Origin: Ancylobacter vacuolatus
Lineage (GTDB): Bacteria; Pseudomonadota; Alphaproteobacteria; Rhizobiales; Xanthobacteraceae
Length of the DNA: 64,000 nt
NCBI RefSeq assembly: GCF_030813595.1
Contig: NZ_JAUSUH010000007.1
Location: 124,001-188,000 of the forward strand
Direction: 5' to 3'
Positions 46,159 to 55,932 of this stretch are shown here, in pieces. A program made the position numbers and the translations under genes. Under the pieces are notes generated by a model, which was given only the letters and a program-made list of their open reading frames with translations, was not told the origin of the DNA and ran no database searches. Every line of letters begins with the position of its first letter. The stretch's first letter is position 1.

Positions 46159-47769
46159 ATGGCCATTCTCGTCTCGTTTGTCCGCCGGGGGGCATTGACG
46201 CTCGCCGCCGCCTTCTTGCTGTGTTCAACGGTGTTGCCGCTGCGGGCGCAGACTGTCCCCCTGACGCAGACTGTCCCGCTAATGCTTGGGGCGTTCCCGC
46301 CGGAAGACGTGGTCCCGCTCGCCGAGGGCGGAACGGAGCGGGCGCTGGCGGATCTGCCCGCCGCGATCGACAGCGTGCTGAAGCGCAGCGGCCTCCCGGG
46401 GGCGGCCATCGCGGTGGTGCAGGGCGACAAGACGGTGTTCGCGCGCGGCTTCGGCGTTCGTGAACTGGGCAAGCCGGCCTTGATCGACACGGACACCGTC
46501 TTCCAGCTCGCCTCCCTGTCCAAGCCGATCGCCGCTACCGTCGTCGCTACGCAGGTGACGGCCGGCGTGGTGAGATGGGACGACAAGGTCGCGCGGCTCA
46601 TGCCCGGCTTCGCGCTTAACGACGCCTATGTGAGCGCCAATGTGACCGTGGGCGACCTGTTTTCCCATCGCTCCGGCCTGCCGCATGCGGCCGGCGACAC
46701 GCTCGAGGATATCGGCTTCGACCGCGCCGCAATCCTGGAGCGCCTGCGCCTGCTGCCGCTGGCGCCGTTCCGTATCTCCTACGCCTATTCCAATTTCGGC
46801 CTCACCACCGGGGCCGAGGCGGTGGCGCGCGCCTCGGGCCAGTCATGGGAAGACCTGTCCCAGAAAGCGCTCTACGGGCCGCTGGGCATGACGTCGACAA
46901 GCTCGCGCTATCAGGACCTGCTGAAGCATGAGAACAGGGCGGTGCTGCACTCGCTGGAGGACGGGCGTTTCACGCCGCTCTACACGCGCGACCCGGACCC
47001 GCAGTCGCCGGCCGGCGGCGTGTCCTCCAGCGTGACCGACATGGCCAAATGGATGAAGCTGGTGCTCGCCAATGGCCGCCATGACGGGCGGGAGCTGATT
47101 GCCCCCGCCGCGCTGCTGCCGGCGCTGCGGGCGCAGGCCTTCAGCTCGCCGGCCCCGACCATCGGCGCCCGCTCCAGCTTCTATGGTTTCGGCTTCAACG
47201 TCTCGGTGGATGCCGATGGCCGACCCAACCTGTCGCACTCCGGCGCCTTTGGCACGGGGGCGGGCACGTTTGTGCGCTTCCTGCCGTCCGCCGACATCGC
47301 CATTGTGGTGCTGACCAATGGCGCCCCGGTGGGGGCCGCGGAGGCGATCGCCAGCCATTTCATGGACATCGTCCAGTATGGCGCGCCCACCCGTGACTGG
47401 TACGCTTTGTTCCATCCGCGGCTGATGGAATATAACGACCCGGCTGGCGATCTCGTCGGCAAGACGGCCCCCGCGGCGCCGGCGGCGGCCCGCCCGCTGG
47501 CCGATTATGTCGGCACCTATGAGAATGCCTATTTCGGCCCGGCGCGGATCACGCAGGACCAGGGCGGCTTGGTGCTGGCGCTGGGCCCCGGCACGCTGTC
47601 GATGAAGCTGACCCATTGGGACGCGGACAGCTTTGCGGTCGCCCCGCGCAGCGAGAATGCGCCCTATGGCTCGCTGTCTTCCGTGCGCTTCGTGGTGAAG
47701 GCCGGCAAGGCCGTCGAGCTGAAGATCGACTATCTCGACACCGAGGGGCTCGCCACATGGACGCGGTGA
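46159..47769 (+). CDS. Exported serine hydrolase, class C beta-lactamase/esterase fold
   Basis: A 536-residue protein with a signal peptide (LAAAFLLCSTVLPLRAQ) and a beta-lactamase-like domain. Ser-x-x-Lys is in LASLSKPIA, the Tyr-x-Asn equivalent is YSNFG, and the third box is probably HSGAFGTG. A C-terminal extension (about 420-536) resembles the DUF3471-type domain seen in such hydrolases. GGAGA precedes ATG 46159. Members include esterases and D-aminopeptidases as well as beta-lactamases, so resistance cannot be assumed. Confidence 0.85.
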   Translation: MAILVSFVRRGALTLAAAFLLCSTVLPLRAQTVPLTQTVPLMLGAFPPEDVVPLAEGGTERALADLPAAIDSVLKRSGLPGAAIAVVQGDKTVFARGFGVRELGKPALIDTDTVFQLASLSKPIAATVVATQVTAGVVRWDDKVARLMPGFALNDAYVSANVTVGDLFSHRSGLPHAAGDTLEDIGFDRAAILERLRLLPLAPFRISYAYSNFGLTTGAEAVARASGQSWEDLSQKALYGPLGMTSTSSRYQDLLKHENRAVLHSLEDGRFTPLYTRDPDPQSPAGGVSSSVTDMAKWMKLVLANGRHDGRELIAPAALLPALRAQAFSSPAPTIGARSSFYGFGFNVSVDADGRPNLSHSGAFGTGAGTFVRFLPSADIAIVVLTNGAPVGAAEAIASHFMDIVQYGAPTRDWYALFHPRLMEYNDPAGDLVGKTAPAAPAAARPLADYVGTYENAYFGPARITQDQGGLVLALGPGTLSMKLTHWDADSFAVAPRSENAPYGSLSSVRFVVKAGKAVELKIDYLDTEGLATWTR

Positions 47770-47851
47770 GCACGCCGTGAGCCGCCGACGGAATTAACGG
47801 ACCGGAGACCTACGGCAGGCGACTCGTCGAGAGGGAACATCGGCGAGGCGC

Positions 47852-48562
47852 TCAGCCTCGCTCCAGAGGCGGACGGCAGCCGTTCAGGAAGAGCGCGAGG
47901 CCGCTTTCGATCGTGATCGCAACCCTGTCCTGCGTCAGCTCCCCGAGGCCAAGCAGACCGGTCAGCGGAATATCGACCGAAATGAGCTGCATGAACTGCG
48001 AGGCCGCCAGCGCCGGATCGGGCACCGACAGGTCGCCCCTCGCGCTCGCCTCGCGCAGGAAAAGCGCGATCCGCTCCTGGAGCACCTTTGGACCGGATTC
48101 GTAGAAAATACGTCCGAGCTCGGGAAACCGTGGCACCTGGGCGATGATGGTTCGATAAAAGGCGAGCGCGTCTGTCGTCGCGAACATCGTCATGAAATTG
48201 CGGGCGATCAGCCGCAGCGCTTCCTCGACATCTTCCGACTCTGAGGCCGAGCTCCAGATGGAGTGCGCCGTCTGTTCGCAGTTTTCCCGAACGAGGGCCG
48301 AGAACACCGCCTCCTTGCTTGGAAAATAGACGTAGAGGGTCGTCTTTGAAATCCCGGCGGCCCTGGCGATCGCGTCGGTGCTGACGGCATCATAGGGCAG
48401 CTCAAGAAACAGCGCATGCGCCGCCTCCAGCACCTGCCGCACCTTGGGGTTTTCCCGGTCGGGCAGGGCGGAAGCCTTGGCGCCCGGCGCGGCCCCCGCA
48501 CCCGTGCCGCTGCCGACCCTATCCGCCTCCGGCGTGTCGACCTTCAAAGGGTGGCGAACCAT
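47852..48562 (-). CDS. TetR-family repressor of the efflux operon
   Basis: A 236-residue regulator with a ~35-residue disordered N-terminal extension, a TetR HTH (FLELPYDAVSTDAIARAAGISKTTLYVYF split across the helices) and a helical C-terminal ligand domain. It is divergent from the RND efflux genes, with two candidate operators between them. It probably represses both directions until an inducing compound binds. A GCGAGGC/GCCTCGC repeat (47843-47861) spans its stop codon. Confidence 0.9.
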   Translation of the reverse strand: MVRHPLKVDTPEADRVGSGTGAGAAPGAKASALPDRENPKVRQVLEAAHALFLELPYDAVSTDAIARAAGISKTTLYVYFPSKEAVFSALVRENCEQTAHSIWSSASESEDVEEALRLIARNFMTMFATTDALAFYRTIIAQVPRFPELGRIFYESGPKVLQERIALFLREASARGDLSVPDPALAASQFMQLISVDIPLTGLLGLGELTQDRVAITIESGLALFLNGCRPPLERG

Positions 48563-48594
48563 GGCGGACCCCCATGCGCAACAAAATGAACTGG

Positions 48595-48663
48595 ACTGTA
48601 CAGTTCATCATTGACCGCGCCGGCAATATGCGTCAAGCGTAAAACTGAACTGAACTGACCAGT
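48595..48663. promoter_or_regulatory. Two TetR-type operator candidates
   Basis: ACTGTACAGT (48595-48604) is a perfect palindrome and ACTGACCAGT (48654-48663) shares both arms. Both lie in the 120-bp gap between the divergent tetR and efflux genes, and both are embedded in further CTGAACTG-like sequence. Confidence 0.6.
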
Positions 48664-48682
48664 ACAGCCAAGGCGGGTCCTC

Positions 48683-49813
48683 ATGCGCGTGGGTCTTTCA
48701 AGCATAGCCGGGTCTTCGAGGCGCTGGCGGCCGAACCGGGCGGGGGCGCTCATGGCCGGCTTTCTCGCGCTCGTCACGCTGACCGGCTGCGGACCGGAAC
48801 AGGCGCAGGCCCCGCGGGCACGGGAGACGGTCAAGGCGCAGCCGGCCGCCTTCCAGCCGGTCGCCCGCACGGTGTCGCTCAGCGGAACGGTCGCCGCGCG
48901 GGTGGAGAGCAAGCTCTCCTTTCGCGTCGCCGGCCGTATCGCCGAGCGCAAGGTCGATGTCGGCGACCATGTGAAGGCCGGCGATGTTCTGGCAACGATC
49001 GAGACGCCGGAGCAGGTCGCCGATGTGGAGGCCGCCAAGGCGACGCTGCAATCGGCCGAGGCGACGCTGGCGCAGGCGCAGAGCAGCTTCAAGCGGCAGC
49101 AGCAGTTGATCGCGAGCGGTTTCACCACCCGCAGCAGCTACGATTCCGCCGAGGAACAGCTGCGCCGCGCCGAAAGCTCGGTGGAATCGGCCCGGGCCGA
49201 TGTCGGCACCGCCGAGGAACAGCTCGCCTTGACCGTTCTGAAGGCGGACGCCGACGGCGTGATCACCGCCCGCGACGCCGAGACCGGACAGGTGGTCTCG
49301 GCGGCGCAGACGGTGTTCACCCTCGCGCAGGACGGGGCCCGCGACGTGGTGTTCGATGTCTATGAGGCCCTGCTCGCCGATGCGCCTGCGAGCGACAGGG
49401 CGGAAATCCGGCTGCTCGCCGACCGGAACGTGGTCGCCACCGCCATCGTGCGCGAGATCGCGCCCACCTTCGACACCGCGACCGGCACCGTGCGGGTGAA
49501 GATGTCGCTGATCGATCCGCCGGCCGCCATGGGCCTCGGTGCCGCCGTGCTCGGCAGCGGCGCGTGGGCGAGCAAGGAGGTCGTCACGCTGCCCTGGACG
49601 TCGCTTGCCGCCGGTGAGGCCGGCCCGGCGGTCTGGGTCATCGACCCCGCGACCAACGCCGTGTCGCAACGCGCCATCACGGTGGAACGCTACAAGACGG
49701 GGGAAATCCTCGTCAGTGCCGGGCTGAAGGATGGCGAGCTGGTCGTGACGGCGGGCGGCCAGTTCCTGCGCGCCGGCCAAATTGTCTCCATCTCATCGGG
49801 AGAACCGTCATGA
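48683..49813 (+). CDS. RND efflux periplasmic adaptor lipoprotein (first)
   Basis: A 376-residue membrane-fusion protein with a lipoprotein signal (GFLALVTLTGC, lipid on Cys about 36). The paired lipoyl half-motifs SFRVAGRIAERKVDVGDHVKAG and VLKADADGVITARDAETGQVV flank a helical hairpin (about 110-185). It bridges the inner-membrane pump and an outer-membrane channel. The stop overlaps the second adaptor gene. A start at ATG 48752 would leave little n-region, so the longer form is kept. Confidence 0.9.
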   Translation: MRVGLSSIAGSSRRWRPNRAGALMAGFLALVTLTGCGPEQAQAPRARETVKAQPAAFQPVARTVSLSGTVAARVESKLSFRVAGRIAERKVDVGDHVKAGDVLATIETPEQVADVEAAKATLQSAEATLAQAQSSFKRQQQLIASGFTTRSSYDSAEEQLRRAESSVESARADVGTAEEQLALTVLKADADGVITARDAETGQVVSAAQTVFTLAQDGARDVVFDVYEALLADAPASDRAEIRLLADRNVVATAIVREIAPTFDTATGTVRVKMSLIDPPAAMGLGAAVLGSGAWASKEVVTLPWTSLAAGEAGPAVWVIDPATNAVSQRAITVERYKTGEILVSAGLKDGELVVTAGGQFLRAGQIVSISSGEPS

Positions 49814-50895
49814 TGGTTCGACGCACACTCGCCGCCCTGGTCGGGCTCGGCTCGCTGGTCGCGCTCAGTGGCTGCTCGGAGAACGAGGCGGCCCCGGCGC
49901 CCCCCGTCCGGCCGGTATTGTCGATGGTGGTGGCCCCGCAGGGCGCCGAGGCGGTCCGCTTCACCGGCACGGTCCAGCCGCGCTTCTCGCGCGATCTCGG
50001 CTTCCGCGTGCTCGGCCGAGTGGTCTCGCGCGATGTCGATGTCGGGCAGACGGTGAAGGCCGGACAGCTTCTCGCCTCGCTCGACCCGACGACGCTCACC
50101 CTCGCCGTCCGGCAGCTGGAGGCAGAGCTTGCCAAGGCGGAAGCCCAGCTCGTCTACGCAACCGCGACCCGCGACCGAAAGAAGGTGCTTGTCGGCCACA
50201 AGGTCGCCTCGCAATCCGATCTCGACACGGCGGAAGAGGCGCTCGCCGGCGCCGATGCCGCCGTCACCCGCGGCCGCGCCGCGCTCGACAAGGCGCGCGA
50301 GCAGCTGTCCTACACCCGGCTTGTCTCGGAGACCGATGGCATCGTCACCGCCACCAATGCCGAAGTGGGGCAGACGGTGAATGCCGGCGCGATCGTCATC
50401 ACCGTCGCGCAGGCCGATATCCGCGAGGCCATGGTCGACGTTCCCGACGAGATGGCGCGGGCGTTCAAGCTGGGCGACCTGTTCACCACCTCGCTGCAGG
50501 TCGAGCCCAGCATCCATGCCGATGGGCGCGTGCGCGAAATCGCGCCGCAGGCCGACGCCGCCACCCGAACGCGGCGCATCCGCATCACCCTCGACGCCCC
50601 CCCGCCGACCTTCCGCATCGGCACGACCATCATCGCCTCGCCGCAGCAGATCAGCCGCAGCGGGATCGAACTGCCGCGCTCGGCCCTGCTCAAGGCCGAT
50701 GACCGCACCTTTGTCTGGGTGGTGGACGAGCAGGCGATGACCGTCGCGCGCCAGCCCGTGGAGGTCGCGGATGCGGCTGGCGAAACGGTTCGGATCACCC
50801 GAGGGGTCGAGGCCGGGACCCGGGTCGTGACCGCCGGCGTGAACAGCCTCACCGAAGGCCAGACGATCAAGATCGATCCGGAGATGGTTCCATGA
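49810..50895 (+). CDS. RND efflux periplasmic adaptor lipoprotein (second)
   Basis: A 361-residue adaptor of the same family with lipobox LVALSGC, lipoyl segments (GFRVLGRVVSRDVDVGQTVKAG and LVSETDGIVTATNAEVGQTV) and a coiled hairpin between them. ATG 49810 overlaps the first adaptor and is preceded by GGGAGA. The two adaptors differ clearly in sequence, so this is not a recent duplication. They may form a hetero-oligomer. Confidence 0.9.
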   Translation: MMVRRTLAALVGLGSLVALSGCSENEAAPAPPVRPVLSMVVAPQGAEAVRFTGTVQPRFSRDLGFRVLGRVVSRDVDVGQTVKAGQLLASLDPTTLTLAVRQLEAELAKAEAQLVYATATRDRKKVLVGHKVASQSDLDTAEEALAGADAAVTRGRAALDKAREQLSYTRLVSETDGIVTATNAEVGQTVNAGAIVITVAQADIREAMVDVPDEMARAFKLGDLFTTSLQVEPSIHADGRVREIAPQADAATRTRRIRITLDAPPPTFRIGTTIIASPQQISRSGIELPRSALLKADDRTFVWVVDEQAMTVARQPVEVADAAGETVRITRGVEAGTRVVTAGVNSLTEGQTIKIDPEMVP

Positions 50896-53800
50896 ACGGC
50901 TTCAACCTGTCGGACTGGGCGCTCCGTCACCGCTCGCTGGTCTGGTACTTCATGCTGATCGCGTCGGTTGCCGGCGCCATGGCCTATTTCAATCTCGGTC
51001 GTGAAGAAGATCCCAACTTCACCATCAAGACGATGCTCATCACCGCCACCTGGCCGGGGGCGACGATTGAGGACACCGCGACGCAGGTGACCGACCGGAT
51101 CGAGCGCAAGCTCGAGGAGATCACCACGCTCGACTACACCAAGAGCCAGACCTCGCCGGGCCGGACGACGATCTTCCTCAACCTGCGCGACACGACGCAG
51201 GGGCGCGCCGTCAACGACACCTGGCTGCGGGTGCGCAACATCCTCACCGACCTGAAGGGCGAACTGCCCGAGGGCGTGCAGGGCCCGTTCTTCAACGACG
51301 ATTTCGGCGACGTCTACGGCAATATCTACGCCTTCACCTCCGACGGCCTCACCCAGCGCCAGCTGCGCGACTATGCGGAGGCGGCGCGGGCGCAGATCCT
51401 CACCGTGCCGAATGTCGGCAAGGTCAATTTGATCGGGGCGCAGGACGAGATCGTCTATCTCGAATTCTCCACCCCGCAGATGGCGGCGCTCGGCCTTTCC
51501 CAGCAGACCATCATCAATGCGCTGAGCGCCCAGAACGCCGTCGCTCCCTCCGGCACCGTCGAGGCGGATGGCGAGCGGATCTCGGTGCGGACCAACGGGC
51601 AGTTCGCTTCCGAGAAGGACCTGAGCAAGGTCAATCTCTGGATCAATGACCGCTTCTTCCGCCTGTCTGATGTGGCGACCATCACCCGCGGCTATGCCGA
51701 TCCGCCGAGCTCGCTGTTCCGCTATGACGGGCAGCCGGCCATCGGGCTGGCCATCGGCATGAAGCCCGCCGCCAACCTGCTGGAGTTCGGCGAGGCGCTG
51801 TCGGAAGAGATGCGCCGGATCGAGGCCGAGCTTCCTGTCGGCGTCGGCGTGCATCTGGTTTCCGACCAGCCGCAGGTAGTCGAGGAGGCGGTCGGCGGCT
51901 TCACCAAGGCGCTGGGCGAGGCGGTGGCGATCGTGCTGGTCGTGTCCTTCATCAGCCTGGGCATGCGCGCCGGCCTGGTGGTCGCCCTGTCGATCCCGCT
52001 GGTGCTGGCGATCACTTTCGTGGTGATGGAATATCTCGGCATCTCGCTGCAGCGCATTTCGCTCGGCGCGCTCATCATCGCCCTCGGCCTGCTGGTGGAT
52101 GACGCCATGATTGCCGTCGAGATGATGGTCTCACGGCTCGAAGTGGGCGATACGCTGGAGAAGGCGGCGACCCATGTCTACACCTCCACCGCCTTCCCCA
52201 TGCTTACCGGCACGCTTGTTACGGTGGCCAGCTTCATTCCCGTCGGCCTGAATAACAGCAGCGCCGGCGAGTTCACCTTCACCCTGTTCGTGGTCATCGC
52301 GGTCTCGCTGGTGGTGTCGTGGATTGTCGCGGTGGTGTTCACGCCGCTGCTCGGCGTCACCCTGCTGCCGAAAGCCATGAAGAAGCACCATGAGGAAGCG
52401 GGGCGTTTCACCCGCCTGTTCCGCGCGGTCCTGCAGGGCTGCGTGCGCTTCAAATGGCTGACCATCGCCGCCACCTTCGCGCTTTTCGTCGGCTCGCTGG
52501 TTGGGATGGGGTTCGTGCAGCAGCAATTCTTCCCCTCCTCCGATCGACCCGAGGTCATTGTCGACTGGACGGCGCCGCAGAACGCCTCGATCACCGAGAC
52601 CCGCGCGCAGATGGACCGCTTCGAGGCGACGCTGAAAGGCGACGACGACATCGCCTTCTGGTCGTCCTATGTCGGCGAAGGCGCGCAGCGCTTCCTGCTG
52701 TCCTTCGACGTGCAGCCGGCGAGCCCCAATTTCGGGCAGATCGTCATCATGACCAAGGGGCTTGAGGCGCGAGACCGGTTGATCAAGCGCCTCAAGGCCC
52801 TCGGCGAGCAGCAATTCGTCGGCACCGACGTCTTCGTTCACCCGCTGGACATCGGGCCGCCGGTCGGGCGCCCGATCCAGTACCGGGTCAGCGGCCCGGA
52901 TGTCGCGAAGGTGCGGGCCTATGCCCAGGAGGTCGCCGGCATTGTCGGGGCCAACGAAAACACCGATCGCGTCACCTATGACTGGATCGAGCCGGGGCGC
53001 GTGGTGAAGATCGACATCCTGCAGGACAAGGCCCGCCAGCTGGGCGTGACCTCGCAGGACGTGGCGACGGTGATGAACGGTGTCGTCGGCGGATCGACCG
53101 CGACGCAGATCCGCGACTCCATCTATCTCGTCAACGTCGTCAGCCGGGCCCGCGCCACCGAGCGCGCCTCGATCGAGACGCTGGAGAACCTGCAGATTCC
53201 CACCCAGAACGGGCGGTCCTTCCCGCTCGCGGCGATCGCGACGTTCCATTACGAACTGGAGCAGCCGATCCTGTGGCGGCGCAACCGCATCCCGACGATT
53301 ACGGTCAAGGCGGGCCTGGTCACCCCGGTCCAGCCGGCGACCGTCGTCGACCAGATCAAGCCCACGCTCGACGCCTTCATCGCCAGGCTGCCCCCGGGCT
53401 ATCATGTCGTCACCGGCGGCGCGGTCGAGGAGAGCGCCAAGGGACAGGGCCCGATCCTCGCCGTCGCGCCGTTCATGCTGATCACCATGGCGACGCTGCT
53501 GATGTTCCAGCTCCAGAGCTTCCAGCGGCTGTTCCTGGTGGTGGCGGTCGCGCCGCTCGGCCTGATCGGCGTCGTCGCCGCGCTGCTGCCCTCCGGTGCG
53601 CCGCTGGGCTTCGTGGCGATACTGGGCGTGCTGGCGCTGATCGGCATCCTGATCCGCAACTCGGTCATTCTCGTCGTGCAGATCGAGCACCTGATCGGGG
53701 AAGGGATGGACAGGTGGCATGCCGTGCTGGAGGCCACCGAGCACCGGATGCGGCCGATCCTGCTGACGGCTGCGGCGGCCTCGCTGGCGCTGATCCCGAT

Positions 53801-53993
53801 CTCGCGCGAGGTGTTCTGGGGCCCGATGGCCTATGCGATGATGGGCGGGATCATCGTCGGCACGGTGCTGACGCTGCTGTTCCTGCCGGCGCTGTATGTC
53901 GCCTGGTTCCGCATTAAGGAGCCGGATGGCGCGCCGGCCGCGACCACCGCTGAGGATGCGAGCCTGCGACCCGCGAGCGGCGGCGCCACGTGA
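50892..53993 (+). CDS. RND-family multidrug efflux transporter
   Basis: A 1,033-residue AcrB-type proton-driven pump with twelve predicted membrane helices and two large periplasmic loops. The helix-4 proton-relay Asp pair is in ALGLLVDDAMIAVE. The start WALRHRSLVWYFMLIASVAG and the LGREEDP segment place it in the HAE1-related group common beside two adaptors. ATG overlaps the adaptor stop. No outer-membrane factor gene follows, so a shared TolC-type channel elsewhere must be used. Confidence 0.95.
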   Translation: MNGFNLSDWALRHRSLVWYFMLIASVAGAMAYFNLGREEDPNFTIKTMLITATWPGATIEDTATQVTDRIERKLEEITTLDYTKSQTSPGRTTIFLNLRDTTQGRAVNDTWLRVRNILTDLKGELPEGVQGPFFNDDFGDVYGNIYAFTSDGLTQRQLRDYAEAARAQILTVPNVGKVNLIGAQDEIVYLEFSTPQMAALGLSQQTIINALSAQNAVAPSGTVEADGERISVRTNGQFASEKDLSKVNLWINDRFFRLSDVATITRGYADPPSSLFRYDGQPAIGLAIGMKPAANLLEFGEALSEEMRRIEAELPVGVGVHLVSDQPQVVEEAVGGFTKALGEAVAIVLVVSFISLGMRAGLVVALSIPLVLAITFVVMEYLGISLQRISLGALIIALGLLVDDAMIAVEMMVSRLEVGDTLEKAATHVYTSTAFPMLTGTLVTVASFIPVGLNNSSAGEFTFTLFVVIAVSLVVSWIVAVVFTPLLGVTLLPKAMKKHHEEAGRFTRLFRAVLQGCVRFKWLTIAATFALFVGSLVGMGFVQQQFFPSSDRPEVIVDWTAPQNASITETRAQMDRFEATLKGDDDIAFWSSYVGEGAQRFLLSFDVQPASPNFGQIVIMTKGLEARDRLIKRLKALGEQQFVGTDVFVHPLDIGPPVGRPIQYRVSGPDVAKVRAYAQEVAGIVGANENTDRVTYDWIEPGRVVKIDILQDKARQLGVTSQDVATVMNGVVGGSTATQIRDSIYLVNVVSRARATERASIETLENLQIPTQNGRSFPLAAIATFHYELEQPILWRRNRIPTITVKAGLVTPVQPATVVDQIKPTLDAFIARLPPGYHVVTGGAVEESAKGQGPILAVAPFMLITMATLLMFQLQSFQRLFLVVAVAPLGLIGVVAALLPSGAPLGFVAILGVLALIGILIRNSVILVVQIEHLIGEGMDRWHAVLEATEHRMRPILLTAAAASLALIPISREVFWGPMAYAMMGGIIVGTVLTLLFLPALYVAWFRIKEPDGAPAATTAEDASLRPASGGAT

Positions 53994-54108
53994 ACAGCGT
54001 TGCGGCGAGAGGGGCATGGGGGGCGGCCACCCGCACCGACGCGATGCTCGCCCCCTGGGCCGGAGCGTTTCCCGCCCGGCTTTCTCCATCACATGGCGCG
54101 GCATGTGG

Positions 54109-54208
54109 CGTCACAACGGCGTTCGTGCCCGGCAGCGCCTTCGATGTGAAGGTCGCCACGCCAGATGATCTGAAACTCGCCGAAGCCTTGATTGCGTTGA
54201 ATGGCTGA
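54109..54208 (+). pseudogene. C-terminal fragment resembling IspD
   Basis: The last ~30 codons of an open frame read FVPGSAFDVKVATPDDLKLAEALI before the stop (shown here in part: KVATPDDLKLAEALI). This matches the conserved IspD tail motif (K-V-T-x-P-x-D-L-x-L-A-E). The sequence before 54109 has no similarity to the enzyme and no nucleotidyltransferase domain. It looks like a truncated remnant left by a rearrangement. Short length keeps confidence modest. Confidence 0.35.
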
Positions 54209-54276
54209 GCTTCGGCGACCCGGCCCGAGAAAGCAGACCGGCAGGGTGCTCGCTGGATCGCGGCGGAGCGATGCCT

Positions 54277-54378
54277 CGATCATTTTCGAGCGAAGTGAGT
54301 TCCGGTTCGCCTGAAGAAACTGCGTAAAACAAAGATTAGAGCACGTCAGGTGAACCGGTTTTCACCGGACGCGCTCTA
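54277..54378. repeat. Palindromic intergenic repeat element (RIME-like)
   Basis: TAGAGC (54337-54342) to GCTCTA (54373-54378) bound an imperfect 42-bp inverted repeat with the core GGTGAACCGG/TTTTCACCGG. The preceding segment, beginning ATCATTTTCGAGCGAAGTG (about 54278), resembles the left part of interspersed palindromic units I know from Hyphomicrobiales genomes. It overlaps the 3' end of the glycosyltransferase gene and may act as terminator. No second copy occurs in this window. Confidence 0.5.
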
Positions 54379-55932
54379 CGTGCCGTCCAGGACGTCCGCG
54401 ACCTTCGACAGCAGCCGCAACTGGCTGCGATCGATCATGGGATTCAACAGGTCGTTGCTTAAGAAGCCACGCTCCGTCCAGGCCCAGAGCGTGGAGGACA
54501 GGCGCTCGGAGTGGCCGACGAGCGGTGGAAACACCGTGCAGCAGCGCAGGCCCAGCGTTTCAAGGTAGCGGTCGATGGTGTCCTTCATCACGTCCTCTCC
54601 CTCAAGCCGATAGTCGGCCAGAGCCTGCAGCGCCTTTGGGCCATAAATGCCGAAGACCATGCCAGTGACCGTGTCGATCTCGACGAGCAGGCCGTCGCCA
54701 TGCGGCTGCACGGCCTTTATCCGTCCCTGCGGGGAGAGGTCGGTTATCAGGCCGGAAAACAGGTCCCAATCGCTGGCCCTGGCATCCAGCAGCGCCAGAA
54801 GGGCCGGCAGGCGGACGTTGAAATCAGCGGGCAGCCGCGCGTCGTCTTCCCACACGACCAGCCGCTCGCATTGGGCCTGCAGGGCGCGGCGCGCCAGGTA
54901 GCGGTAGCTCAGCGCCGTGCCTTTCCAGCCGTCGACATGGCGCAGGCCGGGGAAGAGGATCGCGCCATGGCGCTGGCTCGCGCGCGCATGGGCAAATCGT
55001 TCCGGCGCTTCGGGCAGGCAGAGCACGGTGGCCGGCGCATCGAGGCGGGTCTGGGCCGTGGCAGCCTCGAAGGCCGCGTCATCCAATATGCCGACGCCAT
55101 GAAGCGCGCGGGCCAACATGTGCGGCAGGCCCAGCGGCGAGCGGTCAGCCAGAGTCGGCCCGGTGGCGGTTCGCGCCGTCAGCGGCACATGGAAGATCTG
55201 ATCCTGCGCGAGCCCGTTCCGCTGAAGCTCGGCCAGGCGCGGCAGCATTGCCTCGAAGACGGCCAGCGAGTGATGCAGGCGCGCCTGCAGGTCGATTGTC
55301 CAGCCATCGGCCAGTTCACGGGGCTCGACCAGCCACAGAAGGCGCCGTTCGGGTGGCGGCAGCACCTCGAAGGCGCGCGGGCTGAGCACCACATAGAGGT
55401 CGTCAGTGAAATCGGTGGGCATGGCCGTGAGCACGGTGCATCGCAGCGACATGCCGTCGATGAGGCGAGCCACCACCTGCGCCGCGCGGCGCAAGCGGTC
55501 CGGGGCCAGCACCGCGACCGTGCACACGCGCGCCAGCTGGCCGGAGGCGCGCAGCGCACGCAGGCGCACGCGATAATCCTGCACATCGAACGGTGCGGGT
55601 GTCCGTGGCGCGACGGACGGTGAGCCACCCCAGGCGCGCGGCAACAGGCGGCCGAGGTCGTGGGCCAGCCGGCGCAGCATTCGCCCGCTGCGCGGCGCCG
55701 GGGCGGCCACAGCCTCAGCGGCATTCATCTGCTGCGGCAGTGCCGTGCGGCACCGGGCGAGTTCGGCCGTCAGCGTGTCGATGTCGTCCCGCAACCGGCC
55801 GAGCTGCGCCTCCTGGGACTGGAGGCGGTCCTGGAAGTGGCGCAGGGCGGCCCGCAGCGTGTGGGCCGCCAGCGCGGTCCCACGATCGAAGGGGTCTTTT
55901 GGCGGGCCGGAGGGCGACGGCGTGTCCTTCAC
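54376..55932 (-). CDS. Glycosyltransferase with N-terminal coiled coil (GT25-like)
   Basis: A 518-residue protein, last in a four-gene glycosyltransferase operon. Residues about 22-65 form a coiled coil (DRLQSQEAQLGRLRDDIDTL). The C-terminal part has LVVWEDDARLPADF, resembling the EDD metal/nucleotide-sugar motif of LPS family-25 transferases, and DLFSGLITDLSP. The middle segment (about 110-270) may be a second, degenerate GT fold. Likely decorates LPS, capsule or a surface glycoprotein. Starts four bases inside the upstream stop. Confidence 0.65.
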   Translation of the reverse strand: MKDTPSPSGPPKDPFDRGTALAAHTLRAALRHFQDRLQSQEAQLGRLRDDIDTLTAELARCRTALPQQMNAAEAVAAPAPRSGRMLRRLAHDLGRLLPRAWGGSPSVAPRTPAPFDVQDYRVRLRALRASGQLARVCTVAVLAPDRLRRAAQVVARLIDGMSLRCTVLTAMPTDFTDDLYVVLSPRAFEVLPPPERRLLWLVEPRELADGWTIDLQARLHHSLAVFEAMLPRLAELQRNGLAQDQIFHVPLTARTATGPTLADRSPLGLPHMLARALHGVGILDDAAFEAATAQTRLDAPATVLCLPEAPERFAHARASQRHGAILFPGLRHVDGWKGTALSYRYLARRALQAQCERLVVWEDDARLPADFNVRLPALLALLDARASDWDLFSGLITDLSPQGRIKAVQPHGDGLLVEIDTVTGMVFGIYGPKALQALADYRLEGEDVMKDTIDRYLETLGLRCCTVFPPLVGHSERLSSTLWAWTERGFLSNDLLNPMIDRSQLRLLSKVADVLDGT

